Below are positions 24,380 to 33,601 of a stretch of DNA of 64,000 nt, in pieces. Numbering within the stretch: the stretch's first letter is position 1; each line of letters begins with the position of its first letter. Position numbers and translations under genes: made by a program. Source of the DNA: Dyadobacter sp. MSC1_007 (GTDB lineage: Bacteria > Bacteroidota > Bacteroidia > Cytophagales > Spirosomataceae); contig NZ_JAMOZL010000001.1 of assembly GCF_023667495.1 (NCBI RefSeq), positions 434,001 through 498,000 on the forward strand, written 5' to 3'. The notes under the pieces were generated by a model, which saw nothing but the letters and a program-made list of their open reading frames with translations, was not told the DNA's origin and ran no database searches.

Positions 24380-26149
24380 TTGAAAAATATTCAGTACTCG
24401 GAATCTTTTGAGCAGCTGTGGCGGCAAGAGTCGGAAGCCCGTACCAGCTTTTCCAATAAGCTTTTTTGTATTACTTTTCTGATCTGCAATCCGCTGTCTT
24501 CGGTTGCATTTTACCTCGCGGGTGATCCTTTTTTCGCTACATTAATCTACACACACAGTTTGTCGGGGATTATCATCCTGACCTATATGTACCTCAGTCA
24601 CAAAAAAGTGATTACCGGGCAGCAAATGAGCTTCTTCACGCTGGTGACACTCATTATCTTTTATAGTTACCTGCTTTCGCTTCCGCACCTTTCGTACGTA
24701 CAGTCCTGCCTCAACCTCTCGCTTGCGATTATATTTGCGGGCCTGGTGTTGCGATGGCCTTTGAGATATGGTGTAATCGTATCTGTGCTCGGTGCCCTGC
24801 TGTATCCGGCCTCGATACATTTTTTTAGCAATGTTACTTTGGGCCGGTTTTTTGAAGAAGGTGGGGTATTTGTGATTATAGCACATATCTTGTTTCCGCT
24901 TGTCGTGAAACTAAGCTACAATAAGGATAAGCGTGCGTTTTTCTTCCGGCATACGTTGCAGCAACAAAATGAGGCTTTGGAAAAACAAAAAACCATCGCG
25001 GAAAATGCGATGAAGGCGAAAACAGACTTTCTATCGATGATGAGCCATGAGATCCGTACACCGCTTAACGGCATTGTAGGTATGGTGCATTTGATGATGC
25101 AGGAAGAAAACAAACAAGGCAGGCCCGACGAGTTGCTGCAAACCCTTAAATTTTCCGCTGACCATCTGATGGCTGTCGTGAACGATGTCCTGGATTTCAA
25201 TAAGATCAACTCGAACCACGTCGTGCTGGATTCCAAGCCATTTAATACGTTTGAATACTTCGAGAATCTAAGGAATAGTTTCGCACCACGGGCTGCGGAG
25301 AAGGGCATCGACCTGCTGTTCGAAATTGACCCGAAACTTCCGCCTCAGCTCACTGCAGACAAAGTGCGATTGAACCAGGTGATTACCAACCTGGTCCATA
25401 ACGCTGTTAAATTTACTGACAAGGGCTTCGTGAGATTGCGCGTGACTGAGCTGGAAAGGTCTGCTGAACTCATAACGCTCGGTTTCGAGGTAGCCGACAC
25501 CGGTATTGGCATCCCAAAGGAACAACAACGCGATATATTCGAGATATTTACGCAGGTAAGGAGCGAAAGCCACTCGAATAATGTAACTGGAACAGGCTTG
25601 GGGCTGGCGATATCAAAAGAATTGCTTCGCTTGTTCGACAGCGCCATTTCCCTGGAAAGCGAAGAAGGGAAAGGGGCTGCTTTTTCTTTCAAATTAAAAC
25701 TACCATATTCTGTCGAGGCTATGAGCAACCCGTTACCGGAAAGAAAACCATCCACAACGACATACCCGGGTCTGAGGGTGCTTGTGGCGGACGATAACAA
25801 GACCAACCTCGTTCTGGCGACACAATTGCTGAAACGGAAACAAATCATGTTTGATACTGCCGGGAACGGTCAGGAAGCCTACGATTTGTTTTTGAAAAAT
25901 GATTATGATCTGGTGCTGATGGACCTCCGAATGCCCGTCATGGACGGTTTCGAGAGTACGACGCTGATCCGGCAGGTCAATGCAGAAGTGCCTGTCATCG
26001 CGCTGACAGCTTCTGCATTTGAAAATGAAAAGGAACGTGCTATGGCAAATGGATTTTCCGGCTACCTGATCAAACCATTTATCCCTCAGGAGTTTTACGA
26101 CTATATATTTCCGTTTTTGGGAATCAGTGCGTCGGGTGCCGGCCGTTAG
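24380..26149 (+). CDS. membrane hybrid histidine kinase
   Basis: A 589-residue hybrid sensor kinase. Five or six membrane helices fill residues about 28-185 with no large periplasmic domain, so the input may be within the membrane. The DHp has H-box SMMSHEIRTPLNG (near 217-229), the catalytic domain carries N-box HNAVKF, G1 DTGIGIP and G2 GTGLGLAI (about 330-440), and a C-terminal receiver holds DLRMP (near 515) as phospho-site. The start is TTG at 24380, because the next in-frame ATG (at about residue 70) would delete the first membrane helices. It lies downstream of the PAS/receiver pair with a 127-bp gap. Confidence 0.88.
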   Translation: MKNIQYSESFEQLWRQESEARTSFSNKLFCITFLICNPLSSVAFYLAGDPFFATLIYTHSLSGIIILTYMYLSHKKVITGQQMSFFTLVTLIIFYSYLLSLPHLSYVQSCLNLSLAIIFAGLVLRWPLRYGVIVSVLGALLYPASIHFFSNVTLGRFFEEGGVFVIIAHILFPLVVKLSYNKDKRAFFFRHTLQQQNEALEKQKTIAENAMKAKTDFLSMMSHEIRTPLNGIVGMVHLMMQEENKQGRPDELLQTLKFSADHLMAVVNDVLDFNKINSNHVVLDSKPFNTFEYFENLRNSFAPRAAEKGIDLLFEIDPKLPPQLTADKVRLNQVITNLVHNAVKFTDKGFVRLRVTELERSAELITLGFEVADTGIGIPKEQQRDIFEIFTQVRSESHSNNVTGTGLGLAISKELLRLFDSAISLESEEGKGAAFSFKLKLPYSVEAMSNPLPERKPSTTTYPGLRVLVADDNKTNLVLATQLLKRKQIMFDTAGNGQEAYDLFLKNDYDLVLMDLRMPVMDGFESTTLIRQVNAEVPVIALTASAFENEKERAMANGFSGYLIKPFIPQEFYDYIFPFLGISASGAGR

Positions 26150-26171
26150 GTTTGCCTATGCGAAATTGCAT

Positions 26172-26807
26172 TTAGAATTGTTTGAGCAGGGACACTTTTT
26201 TCGACAATTCAATTGAATCGACGACATCCAGCTTAGTGAATATGCGCCGTTTGTAAGTGCTCACGGTATTTTCTTTGACATTCATGATCGCCGCAATTTC
26301 TTTCGTCCACTTGCCCTCAGTGAGTAATTGCATTACCCGCATTTCATTAGGTGAAAGGCTGGTGATCGGGTTCATTACTTTCCCGAAGTTGTTTTCCCGG
26401 ATTGTGTTCAGCAAAATCTGCTGGACGTGGTAGCTCACATATTTTCCTTTGCCCATCACGGCTTTCAATGCGGTTTTAAATTCCTCGTGGGAAGCTTGTT
26501 TTGAAAGAAAGCCGTTGGCTCCTGCTTTGATGTACGGCAATGCATAGATTTGCTCGTCGTAACCTGAATGGATGAGAATGACGATGTCCGGTTGCTTGTT
26601 GCGGATCATAGTCATCATCTTGATGTTTTCACCACCGGGAATATCGATGTCCAGAATCAGCAGATCAAACTTCTCCTGGTCGAGTAGTCTCATACCTTCC
26701 GGGAATGAATCGCATTGTACAACTGTCGCCTTGGATTCCGATTCGGAAATGAGGAGTTTGAGTCCCATCTGAATCAGCGGATGAGACTCGACAATCAATA
26801 TTTTCAT
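26172..26807 (-). CDS. LuxR/FixJ-type response regulator
   Basis: A 211-residue DNA-binding response regulator. The start at 26807 gives the standard MKILIVES beginning; a frame 13 codons longer has no support. The receiver has its phospho-acceptor at D53 (LDIDIPGG) and the lysine in FLSKQASHEE (about 105). The C-terminal LuxR helix-turn-helix (about 145-205) reads LSPNEMRVMQLLTEGKW then ENTVSTYKRRI. It is convergent with the hybrid kinase gene (22 bp between stops) and might be its output partner, though orientation argues for separate transcription. Confidence 0.9.
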   Translation of the reverse strand: MKILIVESHPLIQMGLKLLISESESKATVVQCDSFPEGMRLLDQEKFDLLILDIDIPGGENIKMMTMIRNKQPDIVILIHSGYDEQIYALPYIKAGANGFLSKQASHEEFKTALKAVMGKGKYVSYHVQQILLNTIRENNFGKVMNPITSLSPNEMRVMQLLTEGKWTKEIAAIMNVKENTVSTYKRRIFTKLDVVDSIELSKKVSLLKQF

Positions 26808-26984
26808 AAATAAACGATCAAGGAGTATTCGTGGGTAAACATGCAAATCTAAAGATTTAATTATCGTTTTTGATGTAGAAATTTATCTACACGCTCACAA
26901 TCAAATTCTACCTCTTTACGCCAATCGCTTACCATTATACGACAGCCGCTTTTACTGCTTTCCGGCTAGTTATATATTTAGGGC

Positions 26985-27998
26985 ATGAACGACCAGCAAA
27001 AGCAATTCATCCTCGCATTCCTCGCCTATGCAGCCCAGCGCGAGCTCCCTATTGAGAAACTCTGCAGTTTATCAGGCCTATCCCTGGAATCACTTTCAGC
27101 CGGCCGGCCTCCCGTCCCCGGCCCGAAGCAGCTCAACGACTTATGGCTGAACGCATGCCACCTGAGTAGCGACCCTCTCTTTGGGATGCATTTCGGTGAA
27201 TCGTTGCAGCTTGCGGCGCTGGGTATTGTTGGCGAGATCGTCAAAAGCAGTACGACAGTCGGGCAAGCGGTAGAACATGCTGTCGCCCTGGTTCCGCTTA
27301 TCACTGATCTGTTTGTAATGGAAGTGGAAACCGACAAGAAAATCTTAACGCTAGGCATTGTACCGAACGAGCGAAAACGGGCTGAATCGCCATTTGCATT
27401 CCAGCAAATGATCCATTTTTTCATGGTTTTTGCCATCCACGAGCTCGACGGCCTGATACTCGCCCGGATAAAACCCGAAAGCGTAACCCTGCCGCACGAG
27501 CCCGCCCATTCAGCGGAACTTGAACGCGTGCTCAGGTACCGCCCAGTCCATTCACAAGACACTTATGCCATCACATTTGATAATAAATACCTGGACCTTC
27601 CTATTCTGACGGCCAATTATGAGTTACAACGATCATTATTGGAAAAAATAGCCTCAGACACGGTATCCGGAGAAAGGAAAGGCATGTTTCAAAAGAAAGT
27701 GCAGGATTATCTGATGAAAAATGCCTACCTGGGCATTGTGTCGCTGGAAGAAATGGCATCCAATTTTAATGTAAGTCCAAGAAGCCTTCAGCGCAAACTG
27801 AAAGAAGAAGACGTAACCTACCAGGAACTCGCCGACGAAGTCCGTAAATCGCTCGCATTACATTACCTCAGTTCGGGAAGTTATTACGTCAAAGAGGTTT
27901 CCTATATGCTGGGATACAACGAACTAAGCGCATTCTCCCGGGCCTTCAAACGCTGGACAGGAAAGGCGCCAGGGGAGTGGAAGGGGGCTGTTCAGTGA
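26985..27998 (+). CDS. AraC-family regulator with arabinose-binding-like N-terminal domain
   Basis: A 337-residue transcription factor. The N-terminal 190 residues (LNDLWLNACHLSSDPLFG and following) match the AraC 'Arabinose_bd' domain found in OruR/ArgR-like regulators, and the C-terminal 100 residues form the double helix-turn-helix (MASNFNVSPRSLQRKLKEE; VSYMLGYNELSAFSRAF). The ligand is unknown. It is divergent from the LuxR regulator with a 177-bp gap between starts. The stop is inside the start of a simple-repeat region. Confidence 0.88.
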   Translation: MNDQQKQFILAFLAYAAQRELPIEKLCSLSGLSLESLSAGRPPVPGPKQLNDLWLNACHLSSDPLFGMHFGESLQLAALGIVGEIVKSSTTVGQAVEHAVALVPLITDLFVMEVETDKKILTLGIVPNERKRAESPFAFQQMIHFFMVFAIHELDGLILARIKPESVTLPHEPAHSAELERVLRYRPVHSQDTYAITFDNKYLDLPILTANYELQRSLLEKIASDTVSGERKGMFQKKVQDYLMKNAYLGIVSLEEMASNFNVSPRSLQRKLKEEDVTYQELADEVRKSLALHYLSSGSYYVKEVSYMLGYNELSAFSRAFKRWTGKAPGEWKGAVQ

Positions 27999-28295
27999 GT
28001 GAGTGAGCCGCAGTGGAACGGAGAATGATTGAATGAGTGAATGAGTGAATGCGCCGCTGTGGAACGGGGAATTTTGAATTTTGAATGAGTGAATGAGTGA
28101 ATGACTGAATAGTTAAGTTAGTTATTAGATAGCTTGCCAATGAATTTAAAGGTAGCTAGTCAACGAGTATGACTTAATATATTTAAAAACGTTCGCTCAT
28201 TCCCCGTTCCGCGGCTCATTCAGTCATTGGGTCATTCAAAATTGATATATTCACACATTCACACATTCACTCATTCACACATTTACTCATTCTCG
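27995..28295. repeat. inverted simple-repeat region (GAATGAGT-type)
   Basis: A 311-bp gap between the AraC gene and the propeller regulator gene. The left block (27995-28110) has runs of GAATGAGT/GTGA interrupted by CCGCWGTGGAACGGRGAAT. The right block (28191-28295) carries the reverse complement of the same modules (ATTCCCCGTTCCGCGGCTCATTC is their inverted form, given here as AACGGGGAAT on the other strand) and runs of ACTCATTC/ACACATTC. The two blocks can pair into a long imperfect stem. No gene is visible in it. Confidence 0.75.
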
Positions 28296-28309
28296 TCCGG
28301 TCCGTCCCT

Positions 28310-30889
28310 ATGAAATGCAGGCCCATTATAGTTTTTCTTTCCATTTTTCTGCTGACCGGAGCTGTAAACGCAGTATTGGGTCAATCGTACGGCCTTGGTT
28401 TTAATAGCTTTGAAGAAGTACAGGACAAGCGGACCGGTCTTGACCTCAGTCCGGACCAGCAACTGTGTTTCGATTCAGATTTTGAACTGTCGTTTGAGCT
28501 TTCCTTTCTTCGCAATAAAAAGACCTATTTCGGATACATTGTACGGATTATCGGGAACGACCGGCAGAACATCGACCTCATTTATGACAACAGTTCCGTC
28601 AACCGCGACCATTTTAAACTGATCATCGGCGAGCAGTTTTCACCTAATGCATTCGATTTCGAAGGTGACGATCTGTTTTCCAAATGGAACCGCCTTACTT
28701 TGAAGTTCAGTATCGCCAACCAGCGTATTACGGTCGTGCATGGCTCCAAAAGTTTTTCGCAACCTCTGAAAATACCTCCCAAAGCATGCTATAAAATCCT
28801 TTTCGGGGCAAATCAATACAAAGAGTTCAGAACAACTGACGTGCCGCCGATGAAAATACGGCATGTGACGATGAGGGAAGGCGGCAAGCTGGTTTACAAC
28901 TGGCCGCTGAACGAAACCGACGGCGTGAAAGCCTCGGAGGAAGTGAGGGGCAAACCGGGCATAGCTTCCAACCCGGTGTGGATCAAAAAACTGCATTATG
29001 ACTGGCAATTGCTGCAATCCGTGACGCTGAAAGGCTATGTCCGGATTGGTTTTGATGAAAAAGGGAGCAATGTGTTTGTCGTCGGGCAGGATTCGCTCGT
29101 GAGGGTAAGTCTTGCACGTAACCAGATGGTGGCTATACGATATGCTTCGGGCAAACAGCCGGTTTTTGTGGACAACCAGGTGTTATTCGATCCGGTTAGA
29201 AACAGGCTTTATAATATTTTCCCGGACGAACGGCAGGTTTCGGCATTCGATACGACCAGCCGCAGCTGGGACAAAAGTGGCATTGTGCCTCAATCCAAGA
29301 CATATTACCTCCATGCGAACAAGTTTTTCTCGCCCACCGATTCGTCGTTATACATTTTGGGAGGGTACGGACATTTGGCATATAAGAAGGAAGTGCACCG
29401 GTATCACCTTCCCAGCGGCATTTGGGAACAGATCAACGTTGCGGATTCAGTGTTTGTGCCACGGTATCTGGCCGCATTGGGCGCTGCACGCGGAGGCGCG
29501 TACGTGATCGGAGGATATGGCAGTACCACAGGCCAGCAAATGCTTAGTCCCCGGAATTTGTATGATCTTTTGTTTTTTGATGCTAAAAAAAGGACGTTCA
29601 AAAAGATATATGAATTGGCCGTGCCGAAGGAAGACTTCGTATTTGGTAATTCGATGGTCGTGAATGAGGAGGATAGCTCTTTTTATGCATTGGTCTTTCC
29701 CAAACATCGATTCAGTTCGGAGCTGCAACTCATCCGCGGTTCGCTGAGTCGGCCTGAGTTCGCCAAGGTAGGATCGACGATACCTTACCAGTTTATCGAC
29801 ATCGAGTCATTTGCAGATCTGTTTTATGACAAAGCCAACGAACGTTTTGTGGCCGTAACGCTTTACCGCGACGGAAACCAGCGGACGAAAGTATCGATCT
29901 ATTCTCTTTACGCCCCACCACTTGAAACGATCGCTGATGAACCGGCCACCGCAGATATCGAGGGCAGCAGGGCTTTATGGATCGCCGCTGCATTGATGGT
30001 TGTCGTTTTGCTGGTCTTTCTGGGGTACAAATACAGGTGGTTTTCCAGGAAAGCGCTGGTTAAGGGACCTGTCGCCACACCCGACACACCGCTTCCCGTG
30101 CGTAACGACAATATGGATCCGAAAGAGACTTCGGTTGAGATAACAGCAGATGAAAAACCGATTCCGCACCGGCAATGCATTCTGCTGTTCGGAAACCTTC
30201 AACTATATGATGAGGATGGAAATGATATTACCAAACATTTCAGTCCGCTGGTCAAGGAGCTTTTTCTGGTGATCCTGCTGTATTCGATCCGGTGGGATGG
30301 GATCAGTTCAGAAAAACTGAAAGAGCTTTTGTGGTTTGACAAACCTTCGGAAAGTGCCCGCAACAATCGCTCCGTCAACATCGCGAAGCTGAAAGGGATC
30401 CTGGACAAGATGAAATACTGCCAGGTATCCAAGGAAACTGGATACTGGAAGATCAAAATCGATGATGACAAAATCCATGTGGATTACATGCATTATCTCA
30501 ATTTAATCGGCAATAAGAGATTGCTGAGTAAGCAGAATATCAGTGAGTTGGCCGAGATTACAAAGCGCGGAAATTTCCTATCCAACGTGGAATATGAATG
30601 GCTGGATTCATTCAAATCAGACATTTCCAACGAGATAGTCGACGCTTATCTGCGCTATGCCGCATCAGTGAAGATCGCCGACGATCCCGAATTCCTCGTG
30701 AAGTTGGCTAACTACGTTTTCTATTTCGATCCCGTCAACGAGGAAGCGATGATCCTCAAATGCAAGGCGCTTGCACATTTGGGTAAGCATTCACTGGCAA
30801 AAACCACCTTCGAAAACTTCGCCCGCGAGTATAACCGCATTTACGGGGAGGATTTCAGAAAGGATATGCCTGAGGTTTTGCATTCGTGA
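28310..30889 (+). CDS. membrane-spanning propeller sensor with cytoplasmic SARP/BTAD-like regulator
   Basis: An 859-residue one-component regulator candidate. A signal peptide (1-24) is followed by a beta-sandwich/LamG-like part (about 40-220), then kelch-type propeller repeats (about 240-545; for example LYILGGYG and GAYVIGGYG), one membrane helix (about 553-575), and a cytoplasmic part. The latter has a winged-helix-like region, LLFGNLQLYDEDGNDIT through VKELFLVILLYS and SSEKLKELLW (about 625-700), and helical BTAD-like repeats to the end. This arrangement would let an external or periplasmic ligand control transcription directly. The ligand and targets are unknown; the adjacent surface-protein genes are possible targets. 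Confidence 0.75.
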   Translation: MKCRPIIVFLSIFLLTGAVNAVLGQSYGLGFNSFEEVQDKRTGLDLSPDQQLCFDSDFELSFELSFLRNKKTYFGYIVRIIGNDRQNIDLIYDNSSVNRDHFKLIIGEQFSPNAFDFEGDDLFSKWNRLTLKFSIANQRITVVHGSKSFSQPLKIPPKACYKILFGANQYKEFRTTDVPPMKIRHVTMREGGKLVYNWPLNETDGVKASEEVRGKPGIASNPVWIKKLHYDWQLLQSVTLKGYVRIGFDEKGSNVFVVGQDSLVRVSLARNQMVAIRYASGKQPVFVDNQVLFDPVRNRLYNIFPDERQVSAFDTTSRSWDKSGIVPQSKTYYLHANKFFSPTDSSLYILGGYGHLAYKKEVHRYHLPSGIWEQINVADSVFVPRYLAALGAARGGAYVIGGYGSTTGQQMLSPRNLYDLLFFDAKKRTFKKIYELAVPKEDFVFGNSMVVNEEDSSFYALVFPKHRFSSELQLIRGSLSRPEFAKVGSTIPYQFIDIESFADLFYDKANERFVAVTLYRDGNQRTKVSIYSLYAPPLETIADEPATADIEGSRALWIAAALMVVVLLVFLGYKYRWFSRKALVKGPVATPDTPLPVRNDNMDPKETSVEITADEKPIPHRQCILLFGNLQLYDEDGNDITKHFSPLVKELFLVILLYSIRWDGISSEKLKELLWFDKPSESARNNRSVNIAKLKGILDKMKYCQVSKETGYWKIKIDDDKIHVDYMHYLNLIGNKRLLSKQNISELAEITKRGNFLSNVEYEWLDSFKSDISNEIVDAYLRYAASVKIADDPEFLVKLANYVFYFDPVNEEAMILKCKALAHLGKHSLAKTTFENFAREYNRIYGEDFRKDMPEVLHS

Positions 30890-30912
30890 GATAAGACGGC
30901 GTGAAACACAAA

Positions 30913-30941
30913 ACGGAGGCAGCTAAAATAGCGACCTCCGT
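30913..30941 (-). terminator. hairpin terminator of the T9SS/S74 operon
   Basis: ACGGAGG and CCTCCGT flank an inner GCTA/TAGC stem, giving a two-part hairpin between two convergent genes. Read on the minus strand it is followed by TTTTGTGTTT, so it best serves the minus-strand gene ending at 30963. The plus strand lacks a T tract after it. Confidence 0.6.
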
Positions 30942-30962
30942 CTACCTTCAAGTTAACCTTCA

Positions 30963-31661
30963 TTATTGATAAACCAGCTTTACTGCTTTGTTGCCGACCG
31001 GCGTTTCAATTCCAATTGTAAATACACCCTTGTAAGGGAGCGAGATTGTTTCCTCGGTTGCTGGCTGGTCCAATTCGCTTACCAACCGGCCCATCGCATC
31101 GTAAATGAAAAGCTTTACCGTCTTCTCGGGCGTCCTTACTTTTAACTTGCTTTCGTGTGACGGATTAGGATAAACGTAGAGTCGTTCGAGGCTTTCTTTT
31201 TCGGGGATCACGCTTACGATTTTGCTGTATGTGAATGAGTCGTCCATATCTACCTGACGAAGCCTGTAATAGCTGGTTGTGTTGAAATCCTGGTCGATGA
31301 ATTTATAGGAATGTTCTTTCTGACTGTTAACAGCCCCATCCACCCAGCCGATCAGGTCCCACGCTTTGCCATCCGGCGATTTCTGAATTTCAAAACCGAG
31401 GTTATTAACCTCTTCCGCTGTTTTCCAATGCAACTCTGCAAGGTCGGCAGCATTGAGCTTGCCCTCGAAGCTGATCAAACGGACTGGTAATGCGGATATA
31501 TCGGAAAATGTATTCAGACTGCCTAATACCCAATTGACACTCACCCCGTTGCCTGATCCCAAGCCACTGGCGGCGTAAAGCGCCCCGGGCGAAATTTGCT
31601 GTGCGTGTGTATGATATGCGCATAAAGCGATAGTGGTGACGGTAAAAATCAATCTTTTCAT
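30963..31661 (-). CDS. T9SS type A sorting domain protein
   Basis: A 232-residue exported protein with signal peptide (1-20, ending AHTQQ-like HAQQ). The C-terminal 75 residues match the type IX secretion sorting domain: VYPNPSHESKLKV, then LFIYDAMGRLV, and a final lysine-containing strand. The middle part (ELHWKTAEEVNNLGFEIQKS) is the common FN3-like stem of such proteins. The start overlaps the upstream S74 protein's stop by 4 bp, so they are co-translated. It is probably secreted and attached to the cell surface by the type IX system; its own function is unclear. Confidence 0.88.
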   Translation of the reverse strand: MKRLIFTVTTIALCAYHTHAQQISPGALYAASGLGSGNGVSVNWVLGSLNTFSDISALPVRLISFEGKLNAADLAELHWKTAEEVNNLGFEIQKSPDGKAWDLIGWVDGAVNSQKEHSYKFIDQDFNTTSYYRLRQVDMDDSFTYSKIVSVIPEKESLERLYVYPNPSHESKLKVRTPEKTVKLFIYDAMGRLVSELDQPATEETISLPYKGVFTIGIETPVGNKAVKLVYQ

Positions 31662-33469
31662 TTTGTATGGGGTTTACCGATGGCCGATGTATTTCCAGTG
31701 AGCAATGTTTTCAGGCTGGCCTCCATTTCAGTCATCCGTTTGTTCAGTTGTTTCACTTCTGTCAACTCCTTTTTTAACTCAGCGATTTCGGAAGTTTTCT
31801 GATCGAGTTCTTTAACGGCTTCGATGAGGTGAGGGATGAGGCCGATGTAGTTGACGGCTTTGTAGCCTTCTTTGTCTGTATTTACTAATTCCGGAAAATA
31901 AGCCTCAACCTCTTGGGCAATAAGGCCAGTTTGTAATTTTGCGCTGTTTTTAGGGTCCTTCCAGTTATAAGTGTAACCTCTTAGCCGAGCAATATTGGGA
32001 AGACTGCTATCGAGAGGTTGGATATTCGTTTTTAGGCGTTTGTCCGAGGTGGAGAAGAAGGTATTTGCTGAAACTATTCCGTCGCTGCCGACTACCAACC
32101 GCCAAGCGTTTCCTCTGTAAAACCCTATTGCATTGTCGTGGACCATTCCAACAAAGCCTTCAGGATCGTTTTGGGAATTGTTGAAATAGATTCCTGCGGT
32201 AGCACCATTATAGCGTACTCTTGTTCTGCCGCCAAAATCCATAACGAATTCTGGATCAAGTGCAGTATTGCCAATGCCGATATTGCCATTTTTTAAAATC
32301 GTCATAGCGTTTGACCGACTTGCACTACTGCCATTTCCTATTTGAAATATTCTGTCTGTGGCCGAGCCATTTGGGAAGTCAGATGAGCTATTATAAGTTC
32401 CCAACGCAATACCATTAGTGGCTTTTGCCAGGGCGCCTTCACCAACTGAAAAAGACCGAACTCCGGACGCGACGGAATTTCCGAACGCGGTAGAATAGTC
32501 TCCAGTAGCCTCGGCTCCGTTGCCAAAGGCTATCGCACTTCCTCCAATTGCAGTAGAATTGTGACCCAAAGCAATTGAACTAAGCCCTGATGCATTTGCG
32601 GTATTACCTATTGCCGTAGAATTTTGAGCTATTGCCTTAGCCGATATTCCCAGAGAAATCGAGTTTAGCGACGATGCGAGCGAACTTTCCCCGATCGCAA
32701 AAGACGCTTGTCCAGATGCTTCCGAATTAAGTCCGGCAGCAAAGGAGTAGGGCCCAGAAGCCTTTGTGGCTTTGCCTATCGCTGTTGAAGAAATGCCGGC
32801 AGCGAATGTGCCGTCACCACTGGCAAAAGAGTAATTTCCAATGTTTTGATCAAGCCAACTGCCGTTATTGTTGTAACCGATCCGAAAGGCAGATTTTCTT
32901 GGATACCAGACCAGCTTCCCTCCAACTCCCACATCAGGTAGAATAGTGCTTTGCGAAGTGCCTGTTTGTATAATTGGCTCGTCATCAATCCACTTTTTTG
33001 CTAGCAAAGCAGTGTCAGATTTTACCGCACTGAGAGCAATATTGGATTTTAGGGACGATAAAGAATAAGGGACGCTTAAAAGTGGAGTGGCACCCAAATC
33101 GGTTATAATTCCAAGTGTCGGTATTACAAGAATGGCTCGCAGGAAGTATGAACTTGATTCCCAGGCCAAAGACCCCAAGGTGGGGTCTCCAAATTCCACA
33201 TTGAATATACCAGCGGAATTTGTTGTCGCCTGAATGCTTTGAGTAAACACCATGTTGCCATTCTGGCTGCCCTCGTGAATATCAAATGATAATTCTACCG
33301 CAGTATTGACGACAACTTTCCCGGTTGCATCCCTGGCCACGCCCTGAAAATTGAACATTTTCGGCGCTTGTGCCGACACATGTATTGTACCTAGCAACGT
33401 GAACGCTACGATAATGGACGGGATAACAACCCAACTGCGAAAGACGCGGGGTATACAAAGCTTTTTCAT
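31658..33469 (-). CDS. adhesin-like protein with YadA-type head repeats and S74 chaperone domain
   Basis: A 603-residue secreted protein. After a signal peptide (to about residue 33, VSAQA) comes a domain starting KMFNFQGVARD, common to Bacteroidota fibre proteins, then 14-residue head repeats with the A/G-x-x-S-x-A-x-G pattern (about 215-370), a linker, and a C-terminal Peptidase_S74 domain. The self-cleavage site is TSDKRLK (S near 475, K five residues later), as in endosialidase tail chaperones. The last 45 residues form a coiled coil. A trimeric fibre that cleaves off its own chaperone is inferred. It is the first gene of a two-gene unit with the T9SS protein, and a paralogue lies upstream. 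Confidence 0.82.
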   Translation of the reverse strand: MKKLCIPRVFRSWVVIPSIIVAFTLLGTIHVSAQAPKMFNFQGVARDATGKVVVNTAVELSFDIHEGSQNGNMVFTQSIQATTNSAGIFNVEFGDPTLGSLAWESSSYFLRAILVIPTLGIITDLGATPLLSVPYSLSSLKSNIALSAVKSDTALLAKKWIDDEPIIQTGTSQSTILPDVGVGGKLVWYPRKSAFRIGYNNNGSWLDQNIGNYSFASGDGTFAAGISSTAIGKATKASGPYSFAAGLNSEASGQASFAIGESSLASSLNSISLGISAKAIAQNSTAIGNTANASGLSSIALGHNSTAIGGSAIAFGNGAEATGDYSTAFGNSVASGVRSFSVGEGALAKATNGIALGTYNSSSDFPNGSATDRIFQIGNGSSASRSNAMTILKNGNIGIGNTALDPEFVMDFGGRTRVRYNGATAGIYFNNSQNDPEGFVGMVHDNAIGFYRGNAWRLVVGSDGIVSANTFFSTSDKRLKTNIQPLDSSLPNIARLRGYTYNWKDPKNSAKLQTGLIAQEVEAYFPELVNTDKEGYKAVNYIGLIPHLIEAVKELDQKTSEIAELKKELTEVKQLNKRMTEMEASLKTLLTGNTSAIGKPHTK

Positions 33470-33543
33470 AATTCCAATGTGTGATTTGTGTGAGAGAGAA
33501 ACCGGGCGGTAATATCACGATCATTATTACAAAAGAGAGATTC

Positions 33544-33579
33544 GAATGATCTGACGGCGTTCGGAGAAATATTAAACGG
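33544..33579 (-). promoter_or_regulatory. conserved upstream block (copy 1) of the S74 genes
   Basis: About 75 bp before the 33469 start. On the + strand it reads GAATGATCTGACGGCGTTCG then AGAAATATTAAACGG and closely matches the block at 35231-35267 in front of the paralogue, at nearly the same distance. On the minus strand this gives GTTTAA, 22 bp, ATCATTCG, reminiscent of the Bacteroidota -33/-7 promoter. Conservation of two upstream regions suggests a shared promoter or regulator site. Confidence 0.5.
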
Positions 33580-33601
33580 TTAAGTAATAGGTCGCGTTGC
33601 T

